Assembly: GCF_002009425.1 (NCBI RefSeq)
Contig: NZ_CP019936.1
Location: forward strand, 4,017,297-4,081,296
Direction of reading: 5' to 3'
Length of the DNA stretch: 64,000 nucleotides
DNA from: Thiosocius teredinicola
GTDB lineage: Bacteria > Pseudomonadota > Gammaproteobacteria > Chromatiales > Chromatiaceae
Position numbers and translations under genes: made by a program. The notes under the pieces were generated by a model that saw only the letters and a list, made by a program, of their open reading frames with translations, had not been told where the DNA came from and did not search any database. Below, piece after piece: positions 50,858 through 60,511 of this stretch; the first letter of the stretch is position 1; the number at the start of each line of letters is the position of its first letter.

Positions 50858-51536
50858 CGTTTATTAATAAACCAAGATTCAACGGTCGCGCCGGGCTGAT
50901 CTCTTGGTTGCTGCGCGGGTTCGGGATCACGCCGAGACATGGCGTCTGCAGACAGGCCTCGAGCGATGCGATGTTCTCGTTCAAGCGCTCCATGTTCGGG
51001 TCGACGTGCGAGCCGATCCAACCCAACAGTTCGACGCCGCTGTCCAGAATGACCTGTTCGCTGAGCTGCGCGTGATTCAGACAACCAAGCCGCAGACCGA
51101 CCACCAGCACCACCGGCAGCCCCAGTGACTGCGCCAGCGACTGCATGTCCCAGTTCGCGCCCAAGGGCACACGCCAACCGCCCGCCCCCTCGACCACCAC
51201 GATGTCGGCCGCTGCATTGACCGCGGTGAATGCACGGCGGATGGTTTCCATGTTGATCGGCTGATCGGTTTCGCGTGCCGCCAGGTGCGGTGCGATCGGC
51301 TGCTCGAAGCAATAGGGGTTCACCTGTTGATACGGCAGGTCGAACCCGCAGGCCTCGATCAGCGCCATGGAATCGTCATTACGCAATTCTCCGTCGTGCC
51401 AACGGGCTCCCGCGGCAACCGGCTTGAAGCCCGCAGCGGTGATGCCTTGTTTGCGCAAGGCCCGGATCAATGCCACCGAGACGACGGTCTTTCCGCAGTC
51501 GGTATCGGTTCCTGTGATGAAGACACCCTGTTTCAC
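50850..51536 (-). CDS. bioD: Dethiobiotin synthetase
   Basis: A 228-residue P-loop enzyme that makes dethiobiotin from DAPA, CO2 and ATP. The P-loop GVFITGTDTDCGKT (about 5-18) uses Asp-Cys in place of the usual Gly-Val, EGAGGWRVPL near 115 and GWIGSHVDP near 175 are family features. The GTG start overlaps the bioC stop (GTGA). It is the last gene of the bio operon; its 3' end contains a 14-bp palindrome (GTTTATTAATAAAC, 50859-50872). Confidence 0.93.
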   Translation of the reverse strand: MKQGVFITGTDTDCGKTVVSVALIRALRKQGITAAGFKPVAAGARWHDGELRNDDSMALIEACGFDLPYQQVNPYCFEQPIAPHLAARETDQPINMETIRRAFTAVNAAADIVVVEGAGGWRVPLGANWDMQSLAQSLGLPVVLVVGLRLGCLNHAQLSEQVILDSGVELLGWIGSHVDPNMERLNENIASLEACLQTPCLGVIPNPRSNQEISPARPLNLGLLINAK

Positions 51537-52402
51537 CGGCCGGCTCTCAGCACATCGACCGAAACACGCGTTTCGCCATCCACCTTGCGCTGTACCGCGC
51601 CCCACGCATGACCGTGAACCACCTCGTAGGTCAACGGCAGTCTGCCGTCGGCATCGCGGAACTGTTCATAGGCGGCACATACCTCAACCAGGCGTTGCCG
51701 GCTGAGCAGGCCGCGCGAACGACTCACGTCCGCGTTGCCGGCACCGATGATTTTGACTTCGCGCATCAAACGCATGGCATCAGTGTAGGTCAGCGTCATA
51801 CGTTCCACATCCATGACCGGGTCGGCCAGGCCCGCTGCCATCAGCGTATCGCCATAGTCGTGCATATCGATGAAGTTATGCACATGAGGCCGACCGTCGA
51901 CTTCCGACCAGGCCGCGCGCAGTTCCTTGAGCGTATCCGGACCGAAACTGCTGAACATCAGCAGCCCTCCCGGTTTCAGTACCCGGCTGATATCGGCAAA
52001 CGCCTGTGCCGGCCGGGTGCTCCACTGCAGTGCCGCGTTGGCGAATACCAGGTCGACGCTCTGATCCGCCAGCGGCAGGTGATCGAGATCGGCACACAGG
52101 CAACGCGGCCGGCGCAGCCAGCGTCCACGCTTGCGGGTGCGCGCCAGCATCGGCATCGCGAAATCGAGCGCAAACACCTGGGCCTTTGGATAACGCTTCA
52201 TCAGCGCCTCGGTGGCCACCCCGGTGCCGCAGCCGATATCGAGTATCACGCCGGGTTGATGGCGGACGAAATCGAGCCGCTCGAGCATGCGTCTGCCGAT
52301 CTCATGCTGCAGCACGGCCGCCTCATCGTAGTGCTGCGCGGCCCGCCCGAAACTCAGGCGTGCTTTGCGCTTGTCCAGTGGTTGCTCTTCAACGTCGCCC
52401 AT
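51533..52402 (-). CDS. bioC: Malonyl-ACP O-methyltransferase
   Basis: A 289-residue SAM methyltransferase that starts pimelate synthesis by methylating malonyl-ACP. It has KARLSFGRAAQHYDEAAVLQ near the start, SAM motif VILDIGCGTGVATEAL near 52-67, DLDHLPLADQSVDLVFANAALQW near 105 and LKPGGLLMFSSFGPDTLKEL near 145, all typical of BioC. Overlaps bioD by 4 bases and follows bioH by 3. Confidence 0.96.
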   Translation of the reverse strand: MGDVEEQPLDKRKARLSFGRAAQHYDEAAVLQHEIGRRMLERLDFVRHQPGVILDIGCGTGVATEALMKRYPKAQVFALDFAMPMLARTRKRGRWLRRPRCLCADLDHLPLADQSVDLVFANAALQWSTRPAQAFADISRVLKPGGLLMFSSFGPDTLKELRAAWSEVDGRPHVHNFIDMHDYGDTLMAAGLADPVMDVERMTLTYTDAMRLMREVKIIGAGNADVSRSRGLLSRQRLVEVCAAYEQFRDADGRLPLTYEVVHGHAWGAVQRKVDGETRVSVDVLRAGR

Positions 52403-52405
52403 CGA

Positions 52406-53173
52406 TCAACTCACCGGTAGAAAATCCAACAACAAATCCAAACTCTCCTGCGGATGCGATAGAAACGGTGCGTGGCCGGCGCCGTCGATCACATCGATCC
52501 GGCTCGCCGGTAACCAGTCACCCAGGCATTCCGTAATCGTCGAAGGCACCAGCGTGTCACGCGCACCGAACCACCAATGGGTGGGACACGCGAGCTCCGC
52601 CAGTTCGCCACGCAGGTCAGTGCGCAACAGCAGCTCCAAACCCTGGCTCAGCCCTTCGGCGCTCGCCGGCGGTCGCTGCGCGACCTCATCGCGCAGCTGC
52701 TTCAACGTCTCACGTGCATGCTCCGCACCTTTCACCTGCAAACTCAAAAAACGCATCAGGGTTGCGTTGGCGTCGTCATCCAGCGCCCTGGCAAACTGCT
52801 CGAAGGTCGATGTCGGCATCGCACACGGCCAATCGACGCTTTGCACGAAGCGCGGCGTTGTGCCCACCAGCGAAAGCCGACCCACCCTTGCCGGGGCCAT
52901 CAGCGCCGCCTGCAACGCCACCTGGCCACCCAACGACCAACCGATCCACTGGGCACGCCGGGGCGCGGCATCCAGGCACAGCTGCGCCCAATCGCGTAGC
53001 TCGGCAGCGGGCGCCGGCGGGCTGGCGCCGTGTCCCGGCAACTCGATCACGTTGACCTCGAAGTGCTCAGCGAGTGTCGGCAGGATCGGCTCCCACACGG
53101 CCGCGTTCATCCCCCAACCATGCAGCAACACCAGCGGCGCGCCCTGCCCTGTCTTCTGGCAATACAGGCTCAT
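52406..53173 (-). CDS. bioH: Pimeloyl-[ACP] methyl ester esterase
   Basis: A 255-residue alpha/beta hydrolase. It ends chain extension by removing the methyl group from pimeloyl-ACP methyl ester. The nucleophile elbow is [10 protein letters not shown] near residue 77, the oxyanion hole is [14 protein letters not shown] near 16, the acid is in [10 protein letters not shown] and the histidine in [11 protein letters not shown]. The ATG overlaps the bioF stop (ATGA), so it is coupled. Confidence 0.95.
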   Translation of the reverse strand: MSLYCQKTGQGAPLVLLHGWGMNAAVWEPILPTLAEHFEVNVIELPGHGASPPAPAAELRDWAQLCLDAAPRRAQWIGWSLGGQVALQAALMAPARVGRLSLVGTTPRFVQSVDWPCAMPTSTFEQFARALDDDANATLMRFLSLQVKGAEHARETLKQLRDEVAQRPPASAEGLSQGLELLLRTDLRGELAELACPTHWWFGARDTLVPSTITECLGDWLPASRIDVIDGAGHAPFLSHPQESLDLLLDFLPVS

Positions 53174-54342
53174 GCCAGCTCAGCCGCCGTCTCTTCGAGT
53201 ACGCTCAGCAAGGTCTCGACCTGCGATACCGTGTGCGACGCCGACAGGGTCACGCGCAGGCGCGCGGCACCATCGGGCACGGTCGGCGGGCGAATCGCCG
53301 TTACCAGGATACCTTCGCGGTAAAGCCGATCGCTCCATTGCAGCGCGCGCTGCGCAGAACCGAGCAGAATCGGCTGGATCGGTGTTTCCGAATCCATCAA
53401 CTCGAGCCCGATACGCGCAGCGCCGCGACGGAAACGGACGATCAGACCCTGCAGACGCTCACGCCGCCATTCCTCGTCGAGCACGATGCGCAGGCTGGCA
53501 CGCGTTGCCTCGGCGATCGCTGCCGGCATGGCGGTGGTGTAGATATAGGGTCGCGCCTGCTGGATCAGCGTTTCGATCAGCACCTCAGGCCCGGCGACGA
53601 ATGCACCGGCCGTGCCCAGCGCCTTGCCCAGCGTGCCCATCAGGATCGGCACATCCGATTCACCGAGTTCCGCAGCCACAATACTGCCTCTGCCTTGCGG
53701 GCCGACAACCCCGATACCGTGCGCATCGTCGACCATCAGCCAGGCGTTGTGGGCCGAGCACTGCTCTGCCAGACCAGCCAGCGGCGCAATGTCGCCGTCC
53801 ATGCTGAACACGCCGTCGGTCGCCACCAGGCAACGTGCTTCACCCTCGCGCAGCAAACCCGCCAGTGCGTCGGTGTCGGCATGCGCATAACGCTTGAAGC
53901 GTGCGCGTGACAGGATGCCGCCATCGATCAGCGAGGCGTGGTTGAGGCGATCTTCCAAAACGGTGTCGCTACGACCCAGCAGCGCGCTGAGCACCCCGAG
54001 ATTGGCCATGTAGCCGGTCGAGAACAACAGCGCACGTTCGCGTCCGGTGAACTCGGCAAGTTCTTCTTCGAGGGCATGATGCGCAGCGCTATGGCCGCTG
54101 ATCAGGTGCGCCGCGCCGCTGCCGACGCCGTAGCGCGCCACACCGCGATTCACTGCCTCGCCCAGACGCGGGTCGGCAGCCAGACCAAGATAGTCGTTGG
54201 AACAGAAGCTGAGCATGCGCCGGCCGTCGACGACCAGTTCCGGCCCCTGTGCACCGTCGGTCACCCGGCGTTGCCGGTACAGGCCCTCGCGTCGACGTTG
54301 TTCCAGCGCAGCCTGCAACGACTGCATCGATGATTCGTCCAT
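53170..54342 (-). CDS. bioF: 8-amino-7-oxononanoate synthase
   Basis: A 390-residue PLP enzyme that condenses pimeloyl-ACP with alanine. The PLP-lysine is in [17 protein letters not shown] near 235; [18 protein letters not shown] (about 42-59), [16 protein letters not shown] and [13 protein letters not shown] follow the family order. The ATG at 54342 was kept; another five codons later is possible. It follows bioB by 24 bases. Confidence 0.96.
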   Translation of the reverse strand: MDESSMQSLQAALEQRRREGLYRQRRVTDGAQGPELVVDGRRMLSFCSNDYLGLAADPRLGEAVNRGVARYGVGSGAAHLISGHSAAHHALEEELAEFTGRERALLFSTGYMANLGVLSALLGRSDTVLEDRLNHASLIDGGILSRARFKRYAHADTDALAGLLREGEARCLVATDGVFSMDGDIAPLAGLAEQCSAHNAWLMVDDAHGIGVVGPQGRGSIVAAELGESDVPILMGTLGKALGTAGAFVAGPEVLIETLIQQARPYIYTTAMPAAIAEATRASLRIVLDEEWRRERLQGLIVRFRRGAARIGLELMDSETPIQPILLGSAQRALQWSDRLYREGILVTAIRPPTVPDGAARLRVTLSASHTVSQVETLLSVLEETAAELA

Positions 54343-54366
54343 GCCGTGAACCGGCCTCGACTTGGA

Positions 54367-55365
54367 TCAGGTACCGGCGCCGCAGCAAACCTGCTGATCG
54401 GCGGCCAGTTCGACCTCCTGCCGGTTGATACCGAGGCGATCGAACAACTGTTGGTCGTGATCGGCGTCGGGATTATCCGTCGTCAACAGGCGCTCACCGT
54501 AGAAGATCGAGTTGGCTCCGGCCAGGAAGCACAGCGCCTGAGTCTCGTCGCTCATGTCGGTGCGTCCGGCCGACAGACGCACATAGCTCTTGGGCATCAG
54601 GATGCGCGCAACCGCGATGCTGCGCACAAACTCCAGCGAGTCGATCGTATCGCTGCCGTACAGCGGCGTACCTTCGATCTGCACCAGCATGTTGATCGGC
54701 ACCGATTCCGGATGCTGCTCGAGATTGGACAGCTCCTGCAACATGCGCGCGCGGTCGGTGCCGTTCTCGCCCATGCCGAGGATGCCGCCGGAACACACGT
54801 TGATGCCTGCTTCGCGCACATGCTTGAGGGTATCGAGGCGATCCTGGAAGGTGCGCGTGGTGATGACGTTGCCGTAGAACTCGGGCGAGGTGTCGAGGTT
54901 GTGGTTGTAGTAATCCAGGCCGGCCTCGCGCAGACGCTGCGCCTGGGTGCCGGTCAGCATCCCCAGGGTGACACAGGTCTCCATGCCCAGGCCACGTACC
55001 GCGGTGATCATGTCGATCACCTTGTCGAGATTCTTGTCGGTTGGGTTGCGCCACGCGGCACCCATACAGAAACGGGTCGAGCCCTTGTCTTTCGCAGTCT
55101 GTGCGGCGGCAATCACCTCGTCGAGCGGCAGCAGCTTCTCGCGCTCCAGCCCGGTGTCGTATTTGGCGCTCTGCGAACAGTAGGCACAGTCCTCGGCGCA
55201 AGCGCCGGTCTTGATCGACAACAGGGTGCTGACCTGCACCTGGTTGGGATCGAAATATTGACGGTGCACGCTCTGAGCGCGAAACAGCAGATCGTTGAAC
55301 GGCAAGGCAAACAGGGCGCGGATTTCGTCCAGCGACCAATCATGGCGGAGCTCGGCGGCGCTCAT
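54367..55365 (-). CDS. bioB: Biotin synthase
   Basis: A 332-residue radical-SAM enzyme, last step of biotin synthesis. The cluster motif is [17 protein letters not shown] near 55-71 (CxxxCxxC), followed by [23 protein letters not shown] and [10 protein letters not shown]; the second iron-sulfur ligands lie in the C-terminal part ([15 protein letters not shown] and [13 protein letters not shown]). The ATG overlaps the upstream gene stop and has a GAGGAG ribosome site. Confidence 0.97.
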   Translation of the reverse strand: MSAAELRHDWSLDEIRALFALPFNDLLFRAQSVHRQYFDPNQVQVSTLLSIKTGACAEDCAYCSQSAKYDTGLEREKLLPLDEVIAAAQTAKDKGSTRFCMGAAWRNPTDKNLDKVIDMITAVRGLGMETCVTLGMLTGTQAQRLREAGLDYYNHNLDTSPEFYGNVITTRTFQDRLDTLKHVREAGINVCSGGILGMGENGTDRARMLQELSNLEQHPESVPINMLVQIEGTPLYGSDTIDSLEFVRSIAVARILMPKSYVRLSAGRTDMSDETQALCFLAGANSIFYGERLLTTDNPDADHDQQLFDRLGINRQEVELAADQQVCCGAGT

Positions 55366-55775
55366 GAAGTGTGCTCCTCAATAGTGTGATCTTCGGCATC
55401 AACAATAAGGTCATCCCATTGCTCGCGCCGGATGCGGGCAATCGACCACAGCGACCAGGGCACGATGATCGCCAAACCGGCGCCCCAGGCGATCAGCCAG
55501 GACTCTATGCCGCGCCCCGGGAAGAAGGTGCCGATAGGGATAATCGCTCCCATCACGCCGTAGAACCGGTAGGCGGCGTTCTGCGTGAAATGCCCCACCC
55601 GCGGATTCGGGTGATGCCGGTGCAATGCATAGATCAGCATCGACCCACCGAACCACAGCAGCGGCAGTGGCGGCAGCAACATGCTGACAAGGTTGCCTAT
55701 ATCCATCTGCATGGCGGCGAAGCGCGAGGAGCGTCCGCTGACCGTGCGTACAGCATCTGATGGGGCGACTTCCAT
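55362..55775 (-). CDS. Unrecognised two- to three-helix membrane protein, first gene of the bio operon
   Basis: A 137-residue protein that I do not recognise, encoded just before bioB and sharing ATGA with it. Helices are at [40 protein letters not shown] and [22 protein letters not shown]. The end is acidic. The start is uncertain: 55775 gives a 28-base leader from the predicted promoter, but ATGs at 55712 or 55706 ([10 protein letters not shown]) are equally plausible and skip a poorly structured N-terminus. The position suggests a link with biotin use, unproven. Confidence 0.6.
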   Translation of the reverse strand: MEVAPSDAVRTVSGRSSRFAAMQMDIGNLVSMLLPPLPLLWFGGSMLIYALHRHHPNPRVGHFTQNAAYRFYGVMGAIIPIGTFFPGRGIESWLIAWGAGLAIIVPWSLWSIARIRREQWDDLIVDAEDHTIEEHTS

Positions 55776-55809
55776 TACAATCCGGTCCCGTGGGCAAAAT
55801 CGAGCCGCC

Positions 55810-55838
55810 ATAATTCGGATCGGACGGCCCGCTGTCAA
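55810..55838 (-). promoter_or_regulatory. Promoter of the bio operon
   Basis: On the minus strand a perfect TTGACA (55833-55838) and AATTAT (55810-55815) are 17 bases apart. The predicted start is near 55803. The -35 lies in the right half of the BirA operator. Confidence 0.7.
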
Positions 55839-55864
55839 CCGAAATGGATTTCTATGGTTAACAA
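55832..55864. promoter_or_regulatory. BirA operator between bio operon and comF
   Basis: On the minus strand TTGTTAACC - 15 bases - GGTTGACAG, against the BirA consensus TTGTAAACC - N14-16 - GGTTTACAA (one and two mismatches in the halves). It covers the bio promoter -35 and the comF start codon (55854-55856). Confidence 0.8.
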
Positions 55865-56549
55865 CTGGCCAATTATTGCTCAATTATTCGGCAGCAGTTG
55901 CGTGCTGTGCCGCCAACCCGGCGACCTGATCTGCCCGCGCTGCATCGCCGCCATGCCATACAACGACCATGCGTGCCGCCAGTGCGCCCTGCCACTGCCG
56001 CCAAGCGCGCCGCGGTTAAGCCTATGTGCCGACTGCCAAACGCATCCACCGGCGTTCGATCACGTGATTGCCCCGCTACGCTATGCCCCGCCGGTTGACG
56101 ACCTGGTAGCCGGCTTCAAGTATCACCACCGTCTTGCGCTGGGACGCAGCCTGACCGGCCTGCTGGCCGGCGCTATCGACACCGCGGTAGATCCGCCCGA
56201 TCTGCTGCTACCGATCCCGGCCGGCAGCGCGCGACTGCGCGAACGCGGATTCAACCAGGCCGCGGAGATCGCACGTGGATTGTCTCGACACCTGCACATC
56301 CCATGGTCGTCGCGCCACCTGGTGCGTAGCGGGTCGGCCGGACAACAACGCAAGCTGTCGCGCCTGAACCGGCGGCGCAATGCGCGCGGGATGTTTCTGT
56401 GTGTTGGAGATCTGCCACCGCGGGTGGCGGTCATCGACGATGTGATGACAACCGGCGCAACGGCCGAAGAGGCGGCGCACAGTCTGAAGCGCGCCGGGGT
56501 CGCTCACGTCGAGGTCTGGACGGTCGCCCGGACCCCGCGTGACGGTTAG
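55854..56549 (+). CDS. comF: ComF family phosphoribosyltransferase-like protein
   Basis: A 231-residue protein. The N-terminus has a zinc-finger array (CVLC..CPRC near 17-34, CRQC and CADC near 45-65), and the C-terminal half is a type I PRT-like domain with LLLPIPAGSARLRERGFNQAAEI near 125 and the PRPP motif VAVIDDVMTTGATAEEA near 190. ComF works in uptake of single-stranded DNA. The ATG lies inside the BirA operator, with a weak ribosome site. Divergent from the bio operon, and convergent with dksA. Confidence 0.92.
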   Translation: MVNNWPIIAQLFGSSCVLCRQPGDLICPRCIAAMPYNDHACRQCALPLPPSAPRLSLCADCQTHPPAFDHVIAPLRYAPPVDDLVAGFKYHHRLALGRSLTGLLAGAIDTAVDPPDLLLPIPAGSARLRERGFNQAAEIARGLSRHLHIPWSSRHLVRSGSAGQQRKLSRLNRRRNARGMFLCVGDLPPRVAVIDDVMTTGATAEEAAHSLKRAGVAHVEVWTVARTPRDG

Positions 56550-56555
56550 GCCGTA

Positions 56556-56975
56556 TCAGCGGTCGGCCAGCACCCGCTCTTTCATCTCACGGCGTTCCTG
56601 CGCATCGATCGTCAAGGTGGCAATCGGGCGCGCCTTCAAACGCATGACGCCAATCGGCTCACCCGTATCTTCGCAGTAGCCGTAGCTGCCATCGTCGATA
56701 CGCTCGAGCGCCTGCTCGATCTTGCGCTGCAGCTTGCGGTAACGGTCGCGGGTCCGCAGTTCCAGGCCATGCTCGCTTTCGCGGCTGGCGCGGTCCGCCT
56801 CGTCGCCGACTTCCTGGTACGACTTGTCGCGCAGGTTGTCGAGCGTTTCCTGGGCTTCAGTCATCAGCTCCTCGCGCCAGCGAATCAATTGCCGCCGGAA
56901 ATATTCCAGCTGCATCGGGTTCATGTACTCCTCATCCGGGCTCGGCTCGTAATCGGCCGGAAGTTCCACCGTCAT
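56556..56975 (-). CDS. dksA: DksA family RNA polymerase-binding regulator, cysteine-poor form
   Basis: A 139-residue DksA. The coiled-coil tip DEADRAS contains D58, D61 and A63 (DxxDxA). The globular part has GYCEDTGEPIG and RPIATLTIDAQERRE: only C101 remains of the four zinc cysteines (C101, T104, T122, A125 at normal spacing). This matches the zinc-independent DksA type known from P. aeruginosa DksA2 and alphaproteobacteria. It binds RNA polymerase and acts with ppGpp on rRNA and amino-acid promoters. The stop is 6 bases from the end of comF. Confidence 0.93.
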   Translation of the reverse strand: MTVELPADYEPSPDEEYMNPMQLEYFRRQLIRWREELMTEAQETLDNLRDKSYQEVGDEADRASRESEHGLELRTRDRYRKLQRKIEQALERIDDGSYGYCEDTGEPIGVMRLKARPIATLTIDAQERREMKERVLADR

Positions 56976-57081
56976 GCTCGTCTGACTCCGAAGATTGATG
57001 ATTAAGGCCGCGGGTTTTTAGCCTACCCAGCCGCCATAATCAACCCCAAGGCATGCAAAAGCGTCGATCACGGCCAGGAAT

Positions 57082-58581
57082 TCAGATCCCACTGAGACAC
57101 TGGGGAGGCGCCGGATTCTGCGGATCGGCGAGAAACACCCGAGACAGCTCGGCCGCACAGACATGGCTGTCCAGTACCCCGTGCCCGATACCCGGAAAGA
57201 TAAATAACTCGCTGTTTTCCAGATATTTATCGGTACTTTCCGCCCATTCCGGCGGGGTCACGGGATCAAACTCGCCGGCCAGCACCAGGGTCGGCACCGC
57301 GCTACGCACCGGTTCGAAGAAGTCGGCCGGCGCCCGCCCCGACTCCCAGAATCGGCAGGCATGGAATTCCCAATCGAGCTTTTTGTACGGCGCCGCCCGC
57401 GGGAAACGCCGCAGTTCGCGTTCGGCCTCGGCGGCGGTCACCTCGGCGGTGTCGTGGCAATCGACGGACGTGGCCACCGGATCGCTGAGCGCGAAATCGA
57501 GGAAGGTCTCGATGCTCGTCTGGATCAGGTCGCGCAGGTTGCTGTCGAGTTCACCCTCGGCCAACTCGCGCATGCTATCCGGCAGCCGCGGGATCAGATC
57601 CCATTGATAAAACGCCTCGAACAACAGCCAAGGCAGGTCGTCATCGGTGTAGACGACGGCAAGATCGCCGCCGAACAGCGGATCGCGCACACTCAACTTG
57701 ACGGGTTCGCGCTGCACCCGCTCGAACGCCGCCTCGAGCACCTGCGTCAACGCCTCGGGCGAGTCGGCACATTGATCCGCCAGGCCGCAGATTCGGCTGA
57801 ACAGTTCGAATACGCGTTGCAGCAGCCAGGCATCGGCCAGCTCGGGATTGACGTGCGGCGGGTAAGGCGAATCGAGGATGACCGCGCGCAACGACTCGGG
57901 CGCCATGCGCATCATCTCCAACGCCACGCGCGTGCCGTACGACACGCCGTACACGTTCCATTGCTCCAGGCCCATCGTACGCATCAGGTCGATGGCGTCG
58001 TCGGCGTTGTGGCGAGTGGTAAAGCGGCGGAGATCCCAACCCTCGGCCTGCAGGCGATCGTGACAGGCGCGCGTCGCCTCGCGGATCAGTGGGTAGGCCT
58101 CTTCGTTCGACACCGGCACCGGCAACATCTCGCGACGCAGTTCATGCAGCTCCGGACAATCCAGCGCCGGGTTCGACAGGCCGACACCGCGTTGATCGTA
58201 GAGCACCAGGTCACCGTTCCAGCGGTTCGACTTGGCCCATTCCAGCCAGAACGGCGCTTCGTCCGGTTGCAGCCAGGCCGAGCCGCCCGGCCCGCCCGCG
58301 ATGTACTGTACCGGCGGGCCGCCACGCAGCCAGAACCATTGCGGGATGTACACCACAGGAAGCGAAAACTGCTGCGGCTGCGCACCCTGTTCGAACGCGG
58401 TGTGGAAGCGCCCACAGTGCACCGGGCGCCACCAGGGCGTCTCGAACCAACAATCCACCCACTCGATGCTGGCGCCGTTTTCCAACCGATGCGGATCCGG
58501 CGGCGCGTGCAGGGCGATCCAGGCCCAGGCTAGGAGCAGCAGCAACCCGATCGGTATGACCAACCAGCGCAATACACTCAT
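57082..58581 (-). CDS. Alpha/beta hydrolase, tripeptidyl aminopeptidase/S33 type
   Basis: A 499-residue protein with an N-terminal membrane anchor or signal helix ([22 protein letters not shown]). The catalytic triad fits: nucleophile in [15 protein letters not shown] near 240, acid in [15 protein letters not shown] near 435 and histidine in [10 protein letters not shown] near 465. [11 protein letters not shown] near 95 gives the oxyanion hole and [13 protein letters not shown] near 130 is typical. Probably an envelope peptidase or esterase. The ATG overlaps the ubiA stop (ATGA). Paired cysteines occur near 45 and 57. Confidence 0.85.
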   Translation of the reverse strand: MSVLRWLVIPIGLLLLLAWAWIALHAPPDPHRLENGASIEWVDCWFETPWWRPVHCGRFHTAFEQGAQPQQFSLPVVYIPQWFWLRGGPPVQYIAGGPGGSAWLQPDEAPFWLEWAKSNRWNGDLVLYDQRGVGLSNPALDCPELHELRREMLPVPVSNEEAYPLIREATRACHDRLQAEGWDLRRFTTRHNADDAIDLMRTMGLEQWNVYGVSYGTRVALEMMRMAPESLRAVILDSPYPPHVNPELADAWLLQRVFELFSRICGLADQCADSPEALTQVLEAAFERVQREPVKLSVRDPLFGGDLAVVYTDDDLPWLLFEAFYQWDLIPRLPDSMRELAEGELDSNLRDLIQTSIETFLDFALSDPVATSVDCHDTAEVTAAEAERELRRFPRAAPYKKLDWEFHACRFWESGRAPADFFEPVRSAVPTLVLAGEFDPVTPPEWAESTDKYLENSELFIFPGIGHGVLDSHVCAAELSRVFLADPQNPAPPQCLSGI

Positions 58582-59480
58582 AAAGCCGGGTTCAACAGGT
58601 AGTCGACTAACAGGCCGGCAAACACCAACAGGCCCACATAGTGGTTGTTGAGGAAGGCCTTGAAGCAAGCGGCGCGGGCGCGCTCGCGAATCAGCCACTG
58701 CTGGTACAGGAACAACGCCGCTGCTGCGCCCAAGCCAATGCTGTACGGCAGACCACGTTCGGCCATGCTGCCAACCTGCCACAACAGCGCCAACATGACG
58801 ATCTGCAGCACACCGATGATCAGGCGGTCGAATCGGCCAAACAGGATCGCGGTCGATTTCACGCCGATCTTCAGATCGTCGTCACGATCGACCATCGCGT
58901 ACATGGTGTCGTAGATCAGCGCCCAGATCACGGTTGCGCTGAACATCACCCAGGCAACCGGCGGTATCTGGTTCTGCAGCGCGGTGAAGGCCATCGGCAC
59001 CGCCCAGCCGAATGCCGTGCCCAGCACCAGCTGCGGCATGTTGGTCACCCGCTTGGTGAAGGGGTAAAGCGCCGCCAGGCCCACTGCAACAAACGAGTGC
59101 GCAATCGTCTTGCTGTTGAGCGTCAGCACCAGCGCGAAGGCGATCAGGCTGAGCACGGCAAACACCGCCAGTGCCTCGCGCGGCGATACTGCGCCGGTCG
59201 CCAACGGCCGTTGCGCGGTACGCTCGACGAGGCCGTCGAAGTCGCGGTCCGCAAAATCATTGATCGCGCATCCGGCAGAGCGCATCAGCGCGGTGCCCGA
59301 CACGAACACCAGCAGGATCCACCAGGGTGGAATGCCGCCGGCCGCGACCCACAGCGCCCACATGGCGGGCCACAGCAACAGGTAGATACCGATCGGCCGA
59401 TCGGCGCGCACCAGCACCCAGTAGTGCCGCAAGCGGGTGCGCCAGTCGACGGCGTCGGCCGTGTGCGGGGTCGCACTCAC
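58578..59480 (-). CDS. ubiA: 4-hydroxybenzoate octaprenyltransferase
   Basis: A 300-residue membrane prenyltransferase with about nine helices. It attaches the polyprenyl tail to 4-hydroxybenzoate in ubiquinone synthesis. The two aspartate-rich motifs are [18 protein letters not shown] near 72-89 and [19 protein letters not shown] near 195-213. The start is a GTG overlapping the ubiC stop (GTGA); longer forms with this frame extend into ubiC. It forms one unit with ubiC and the hydrolase. Confidence 0.97.
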   Translation of the reverse strand: MSATPHTADAVDWRTRLRHYWVLVRADRPIGIYLLLWPAMWALWVAAGGIPPWWILLVFVSGTALMRSAGCAINDFADRDFDGLVERTAQRPLATGAVSPREALAVFAVLSLIAFALVLTLNSKTIAHSFVAVGLAALYPFTKRVTNMPQLVLGTAFGWAVPMAFTALQNQIPPVAWVMFSATVIWALIYDTMYAMVDRDDDLKIGVKSTAILFGRFDRLIIGVLQIVMLALLWQVGSMAERGLPYSIGLGAAAALFLYQQWLIRERARAACFKAFLNNHYVGLLVFAGLLVDYLLNPAL

Positions 59481-60079
59481 GCGCGCAACTCCGGCAGGCC
59501 GGGTAGAAAAATCTCGTTTACCAGAATGCGTTCGCCACCATATTCGAACAGCGTTCGTCGACCCCACAAGGCCTCCGGCTTGCGCGCAAGATGATCGGTG
59601 GCGCGCGCGAACAGTCGGTGACGTGGGGTGATGCAGGCGACCTCGACTCGCAAGCGGCGGGTCGTCGGGTTGGAGAACAGCACCTCGCCCAGCGGCCGAC
59701 GACCCAACTGGGTCAGCGCATGCACCGGGCCGCGCAGGCTGCTCAACGGCATCAAGGTGCGGGCGTAGACATAGGCGTCACGACCGCAGCACAGGTGCAC
59801 CTCGCGGATCAGCGTGGCCGCGGTGCGCTCACTGCCCAGCATGGCGGCCTCGCTCGGCAAGGCCTCGCCGCGCTGTTGCGCCAGCAGGTCGATGCGGAAC
59901 TTGCCGCGACAACTGGCGATCACCGAACGGGTCAATGACCCACGGTCGCTCAGCCAGGCCTGCATCTGCGGCGAGCTGCCGGGCAGGCGACGCAGGTCGA
60001 GCTCACACCATGGGGCTTCGCGCAGGCCCGTCGGGCGCCGCTTACGACGTTGAAACATTATGCTGCTGATCTTCGACAT
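59477..60079 (-). CDS. ubiC: Chorismate lyase
   Basis: A 200-residue protein that converts chorismate to 4-hydroxybenzoate for ubiquinone. Fold landmarks are [25 protein letters not shown] near 28, [23 protein letters not shown] near 75, [13 protein letters not shown] near 105 and C-terminal [23 protein letters not shown]. The N-terminus is basic; an ATG 7 codons later (60058) would give a shorter form. It directly precedes ubiA as in other proteobacteria. Confidence 0.92.
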   Translation of the reverse strand: MSKISSIMFQRRKRRPTGLREAPWCELDLRRLPGSSPQMQAWLSDRGSLTRSVIASCRGKFRIDLLAQQRGEALPSEAAMLGSERTAATLIREVHLCCGRDAYVYARTLMPLSSLRGPVHALTQLGRRPLGEVLFSNPTTRRLRVEVACITPRHRLFARATDHLARKPEALWGRRTLFEYGGERILVNEIFLPGLPELRA

Positions 60080-60121
60080 CGCGGCGATTATCGCACGCCG
60101 AGAGGGGCGAACGGACCGGCT

Positions 60122-60481
60122 TTATTGAAACCAGCGACGCAGGCGGACATGCAGATGGAACGGGCCGGTGAAGATCGGTTCGTGGACCTTCACCTCGGTC
60201 ACACGCGAGGTCTGGGTGCGCCCGTCAAAGCGCACGGCGACGCCGCCGGCGTGATGCCGACCGAGCAATGTGCAACGCACCGACTGCAATGCCGGCACCC
60301 AGTCACACTGCGCGTCGTGCAGACCGCTGGCACGCAACTTGGCGCGCACCTGCGCGTGGCTGTCGCCGACCGCGATGTCGCGCCATTGTTGCGGTGTCTC
60401 CAGCGTTTCGGCCAGCGACACGAGGTACACCGGCACCATAAAGAGAACCAGCAGGATCGCGAGGCGGCGCAGCACTCTCAA
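60122..60481 (-). CDS. Hypothetical membrane-anchored protein
   Basis: A 119-residue protein I do not recognise. It has an N-terminal helix (LAILLVLFMVPVYLVSLA) and a small periplasmic part with two cysteines (DAQCDW, VRCTLL) and a repeat of HVRLRR-like basic residues at the end. The TTG start is backed by a GAGGAGG ribosome site 7 bases upstream; a GTG two codons later is the alternative. It lies between recG (30 bases upstream) and ubiC (42 bases downstream) on the same strand. Confidence 0.6.
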   Translation of the reverse strand: MRVLRRLAILLVLFMVPVYLVSLAETLETPQQWRDIAVGDSHAQVRAKLRASGLHDAQCDWVPALQSVRCTLLGRHHAGGVAVRFDGRTQTSRVTEVKVHEPIFTGPFHLHVRLRRWFQ

Positions 60482-60511
60482 GGCCTGCCCTCCTCACCAA
60501 CTGCGTGACGA

